From NCBI RefSeq assembly GCF_018860705.1, contig NZ_JAHKQA010000038.1, positions 62,001-126,000 on the forward strand: a stretch of DNA of 64,000 nt, in the 5' to 3' direction. Both the position numbers and the translations under genes were made by a program. This DNA is from Citreicella sp. C3M06. GTDB lineage: Bacteria; Pseudomonadota; Alphaproteobacteria; Rhodobacterales; Rhodobacteraceae. The notes beneath the pieces are model-generated. The model made no database searches, had not been told where the DNA came from, and was given only the letters and a program-made list of their open reading frames with translations. Positions 60,776 through 64,000 of the stretch are shown piece after piece. How positions within the stretch are numbered: position 1 is the first letter of the stretch; each line of letters opens with the position of its first letter.

Positions 60776-62925
60776 CTCCAGAACCTTCCCCAGCTGTCGG
60801 TGATTTCGTCTTCGTGCCACGTGCGCACGTTGCCATAAAGCCGCCCCGGAACCGACAGGCGTGCACCGCCGTCGCGGGTGATGGGGCGAATGACCGTGGT
60901 GTCATACTCGCGGGTGGGAGTGCCGATGCCGACGCTCATCGGGATGGTCAGCGTGATGCCCTTGTCGAACGAGCCTTCGCCGAATTCGTCGCTAGACACG
61001 TTGGTAAAGGTGGCAAACGCGCCGAATTTCCAGCCGTTGGCGAATTCACGCCCGACGGTCAGCGTGGTGCCCCAGTCACCCGCAAGGTAGCGCCCGATAT
61101 CCATCTGTCCGGTATAGCCACCGCCGAAATCGTAATAGGCCGAGACATGGCCGTTGAAATCGGGGATTTCGCGGGTGACGTCGCTGAAGGGCTCGTAGGT
61201 GGTGTTGTCCATCAGCGCGAACAGCTGGTCGTAATCGCGGCGACGCACGAAGTTCACTTCGACCCCCAGCGCCAGCGCGCTGTCGACCGGCTTCCACAGC
61301 ACTTCGCTGGACACCCCGGCGTACATCGATTCCAGATAGCCGGCAGAGACCCGGCCATACAGGTCCGGCCCGACGCGACCGTTCCATGCCAGCACGAGGT
61401 CGCGCAGCTTGGGGTCGCCGTTCTGGGCGTAAAGGGTGGTGTCGGTGCGTGCCCGGGGCAGTTCGGATGGCGACAGGCGCTCCGTCTCGTGGATGTTGCC
61501 GATCACGCGTTTGCGGAACGCGCCCGACAGCGACAGGTTCGGGGTGATCTGCCACGACGCGCCAAGCTGCGCGCCGATGTCGAGCCGGAACGGCGCGTCG
61601 GGGTCGAAAGTCGAGGTTTCGTAATAGGAGGTCAACGACCAGCTGAATTTCGGAGTGACCGGGATGGTCGAGGGCGGGGCCTTGCCATAGGCATCGGTGA
61701 TCGAGGCGCGGGCGAGCATTTCGACCGCCGCATCGTTTTCGAGGTTTTCCAGATCGCTGCGCCTGAGCGTGATGGCCGACATCGGCGTGCCGTTCTCGAC
61801 CGGGATGATGACGAATTCCTCGACCGAATCCGGCATGATGCGAGTCATGGCGCGGGCAGCGCGGCCGATGGCCTGCGCCGGGCGTCCGTAATGCTCGTTG
61901 CGCAGCCGGATCGTGGCGCGATGCGGCTCGAGCTGGTAGCCCTCGATGCTCAGATCATCGGCTTGCAGGCTGGTGATAAGGCGCTGGCGGGTGTTGTCCT
62001 CGTAGGCGGCAAGTGCGCCGGTCCAGCCCAGATCGCTGACGCTGTTGGCCGGGCGGCGACGCACCGGCAAGCCGCCCGCTTCAAGCCCGCCGGGAATTCC
62101 CAGCGTTTTGGGATTCATCGGGTAGGAGAGTTGAAAGCCAAGTGTGCTGCCATAGGCATAATACAGCGCCAGACGGGCATCGTTGGGCAGGCGGTATTCG
62201 ACGCCGTAGTTCAGCGGCGAATTGTGTTCGAAACCACCGCGATCGGATTCATCGTCATAGGCATCCGAGGAATATTCCAGCTTCAGCGTTAGATCGTCGT
62301 TGAATTGATAGGCCAGTCCGCCGAACCCGGCGATGTCGCCGCGGAACCAGCGATCATAGGTCGGCAGTCCGCCGCTGCCCAGCAGGTTACCCGGTCGCTC
62401 GCCATAGCTGCCAAGCGGATTGTAGCTGCCAAGCCGACCCCAGCCCAGACCGGCGGTCGCCTTAAGTTTCTGCCCGACGGTCTTGGTCGCGACGATGTAT
62501 TCGCCGCTATAGATCCCGGTGCCGATGAAATCCTGCAAGCCGATGGCAACGGCAGGCCGGATCGAGGTTTCGGTGAGCAGCTGAAAGCGCAGATCGAAGC
62601 TGCGGTCGTAATAGACCCCGTCGGCGTTGCTGTTGGGATCGTCGAAATTGCCGATCCCGGCATAGCGGAAGGTGCCCGAAAGGCGCGGCGTCAGCTGAAA
62701 GGTGATCGCACCGCGATTGCTTTCGTCGATCCGCCCATAGGTCAGGCTGATGGTGGCATCCGGGGCCATCTCGGCGCTTGGCATGTCGATCAGGCCGGGA
62801 ACGCCATAGGTATTGAAGCTTGGCACCTGCTGCGCGCCGGTCGGCAACCCGAGGCACACCGCAGCTGCGGCGGTCCCCGCAAGGCACCACGCCCGTACCG
62901 GTCTGAACCCTGCCTTCGCTTCCAT
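60772..62925 (-). CDS. YjbH-like outer-membrane protein, 717 residues
   Basis: A large exported beta-barrel-like protein of the YjbH (GfcD-like) family. The N-terminus has a signal peptide (VRAWCLAGTAAAAVCLGLPT). Many alternating hydrophobic strands follow, with family features early (VPSFNTYGVPGLIDMPSAEM) and a C-terminal DSWGRFWR. In E. coli YjbEFGH is an exopolysaccharide operon, and this protein and its coupled YjbF-like partner may form an outer-membrane secretion assembly; YjbE and YjbG are not adjacent. ATG 62925 is preferred (AGGGGCGAGG upstream); TTG 62961 is an alternative. Confidence 0.84.
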   Translation of the reverse strand: MEAKAGFRPVRAWCLAGTAAAAVCLGLPTGAQQVPSFNTYGVPGLIDMPSAEMAPDATISLTYGRIDESNRGAITFQLTPRLSGTFRYAGIGNFDDPNSNADGVYYDRSFDLRFQLLTETSIRPAVAIGLQDFIGTGIYSGEYIVATKTVGQKLKATAGLGWGRLGSYNPLGSYGERPGNLLGSGGLPTYDRWFRGDIAGFGGLAYQFNDDLTLKLEYSSDAYDDESDRGGFEHNSPLNYGVEYRLPNDARLALYYAYGSTLGFQLSYPMNPKTLGIPGGLEAGGLPVRRRPANSVSDLGWTGALAAYEDNTRQRLITSLQADDLSIEGYQLEPHRATIRLRNEHYGRPAQAIGRAARAMTRIMPDSVEEFVIIPVENGTPMSAITLRRSDLENLENDAAVEMLARASITDAYGKAPPSTIPVTPKFSWSLTSYYETSTFDPDAPFRLDIGAQLGASWQITPNLSLSGAFRKRVIGNIHETERLSPSELPRARTDTTLYAQNGDPKLRDLVLAWNGRVGPDLYGRVSAGYLESMYAGVSSEVLWKPVDSALALGVEVNFVRRRDYDQLFALMDNTTYEPFSDVTREIPDFNGHVSAYYDFGGGYTGQMDIGRYLAGDWGTTLTVGREFANGWKFGAFATFTNVSSDEFGEGSFDKGITLTIPMSVGIGTPTREYDTTVIRPITRDGGARLSVPGRLYGNVRTWHEDEITDSWGRFWR

Positions 62926-63142
62926 GCCTCGCCCCTGCGTCCGGATGTCTGGTTTTCCCAAGAGCTAGAGGATGCTGGCGGAGCTGTCCACGCGCACGCG
63001 CGCGGCGCGGGTTGCCTGTGGGAAATACGGCACGACCAGAGATGCCCGAAATCACCCGTTAAGCCGACAGTTTTATTTGTTAAGCGCAGGGTAATGCCTG
63101 TGCCTCTAAGGTCGCTGCGGGGTGACTAAATAGGTGGTGAAA

Positions 63143-63988
63143 ATGGCTGTCGACAGCAACGTCGCGCCGATCATCATCAAGAGAAAGAAAGTTTCAGGCG
63201 GCGACGGGCACCATGGTGGGGCCTGGAAAGTCGCTTACGCGGACTTCGTGACCGCTATGATGGCTTTCTTCCTTTTGATGTGGCTTTTGAACGCGACAAC
63301 GGAAAAGCAACGCAAGGGGCTTGCGGATTATTTCAGCCCGACAGTCGCCATTGCGCGGGTGTCGGGCGGCGGCGACGGGATGCTTGGCGGGGACAGTATG
63401 TTGTCCGAACAAACGCTGTCTCAGGTCGGTACGGGCGCGACCAGTCTGCGCCCGACATCGCACAAGCAAGCGAGCGGTGTGCTGAGCCCCGGCGCCGAAG
63501 CGGGCGAGGGTGCCCGGCAGGCCGAAGAACAGGCTTTGCGCGAGCTTGAGCAGGCGCTCAACGCCCGCGGCGGCGAAAGCATGGTCGAGGATCACCTGAT
63601 GCGGCACATCGTGACGCGGGTGACGGATGAGGGTCTCATCGTAGAGCTGTTCGAAACCAGCGAAGCGCCGCTGTTCACGGCTGATGATCAGCCGACAGAC
63701 CTGCTGCGCGCGCTTGGAGGCGTGATCGAGCGGGTGTCCAGTCTGGTGACCAATGGATTGGCGGTTGAAGGCCACACTGCAGCGTATCCGCTTGTCATCG
63801 CAAGGGATCCGTCGTGGGATAAATCGTCCGAGCGGGCAGATAATTTCCGCCAGTTGCTGATCGCCGACGGCTTGCCCAAGGCGCGCGTCGAGCGGGTGAC
63901 CGCTCATGCAGATCGCGAACCGAGTCAGCGCAACCCGATGGACCCGCGCAACAATCGCATCGAGGTTATCTTCCTGCGCAACCGTTGA
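63143..63988 (+). CDS. motB: Flagellar motor stator protein MotB (OmpA-like)
   Basis: A 281-residue stator component. The single membrane segment with the proton-carrying Asp (AWKVAYADFVTAMMAFFLLM) lies near the N-terminus, and a peptidoglycan-binding OmpA-like domain (VEGHTAAYP..SSERADNFRQLL..VTAHADREPS) is at the C-terminus. ATG 63143 is preferred, with AGGTGG six bases upstream. motA is not adjacent in the window, and the right edge cuts whatever follows. It is divergent from the YjbH-like gene. Confidence 0.93.
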   Translation: MAVDSNVAPIIIKRKKVSGGDGHHGGAWKVAYADFVTAMMAFFLLMWLLNATTEKQRKGLADYFSPTVAIARVSGGGDGMLGGDSMLSEQTLSQVGTGATSLRPTSHKQASGVLSPGAEAGEGARQAEEQALRELEQALNARGGESMVEDHLMRHIVTRVTDEGLIVELFETSEAPLFTADDQPTDLLRALGGVIERVSSLVTNGLAVEGHTAAYPLVIARDPSWDKSSERADNFRQLLIADGLPKARVERVTAHADREPSQRNPMDPRNNRIEVIFLRNR

Positions 63989-64000
63989 ATCCGCTCGTCG

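Noticed and set aside
1-64000. CRISPR arrays, insertion sequences, tRNA or rRNA genes
   Set aside because: No regularly spaced repeats, transposase-like proteins, cloverleaf-like or rRNA sequences were recognised by eye on either strand.

Overview
The window is a GC-rich stretch of chromosome from an alphaproteobacterium of the family Rhodobacteraceae, most likely the roseobacter group. The evidence is gene content and order: rho-mnmE-mnmG-rsmG-parA-parB on one strand and maf-aroE-coaE-dnaQ on the other, followed by secB, fxsA, a Tim44-like gene, mltA and an Smr gene. hemW-rdgB-rph, hrcA-grpE and mutS-maeB lie close by. No insertion sequence, prophage, CRISPR array, rRNA or tRNA was recognised. 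This is core chromosome around the replication origin, not an accessory island.

Layout. 1-5.1 kb: a transglutaminase/DUF2126 protein with a circularly permuted ATP-grasp partner cut by the left edge, and a GAF-Fis regulator. 5.1-17.1 kb: mixed housekeeping genes (quinone oxidoreductase, XRE regulator, HisN-type phosphatase, peptide-binding protein, Pip, UbiG, YciI, MarR, glutaredoxin, ComF, a methyltransferase, ferrochelatase) and a cell-envelope group of two YkuD L,D-transpeptidases, a CAP-domain lipoprotein and a 63-residue exported protein. 17.1-25.4 kb: a tightly packed minus-strand run of hslO, a CoA-pyrophosphatase-like Nudix gene, cca, lysE, two ABC exporter half-transporters and an RNA methyltransferase. 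25.5-34.1 kb: a Nudix hydrolase, a receiver-PP2C phosphatase facing an Hpt protein, ilvA, argG, DUF1810, and a sulfotransferase-like/class IV aminotransferase pair with a ribokinase. 34.1-43.6 kb: maeB, mutS, grpE, hrcA, rph, rdgB, hemW.

43.5-57.1 kb is the origin-proximal core. A 529-base gap between rho and maf (50380-50908) carries a perfect DnaA box, several near matches, an AT-rich tract and a cluster of GANTC sites. It is the best candidate for oriC. Genes on both sides are transcribed away from it, as expected for co-orientation with replication. ParA and ParB lie 5-7 kb to the left, and two perfect 16-bp parS palindromes sit inside the 5' coding ends of rsmG and mnmG.

57.0-64.0 kb: idi, a c-type cytochrome, a small polysaccharide-export block (Wza-like lipoprotein, sugar transferase, YjbF-like lipoprotein, YjbH-like protein), and a motB-like gene at the right edge.

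I found no clearly new multi-gene system. The most useful leads are the putative oriC and its parS sites, the sulfotransferase/aminotransferase pair, the ATP-grasp/transglutaminase pair, a repeated intergenic element present in three copies, a local drop in GC across parB-mnmE, and the small exported protein with an inverted repeat in its leader.
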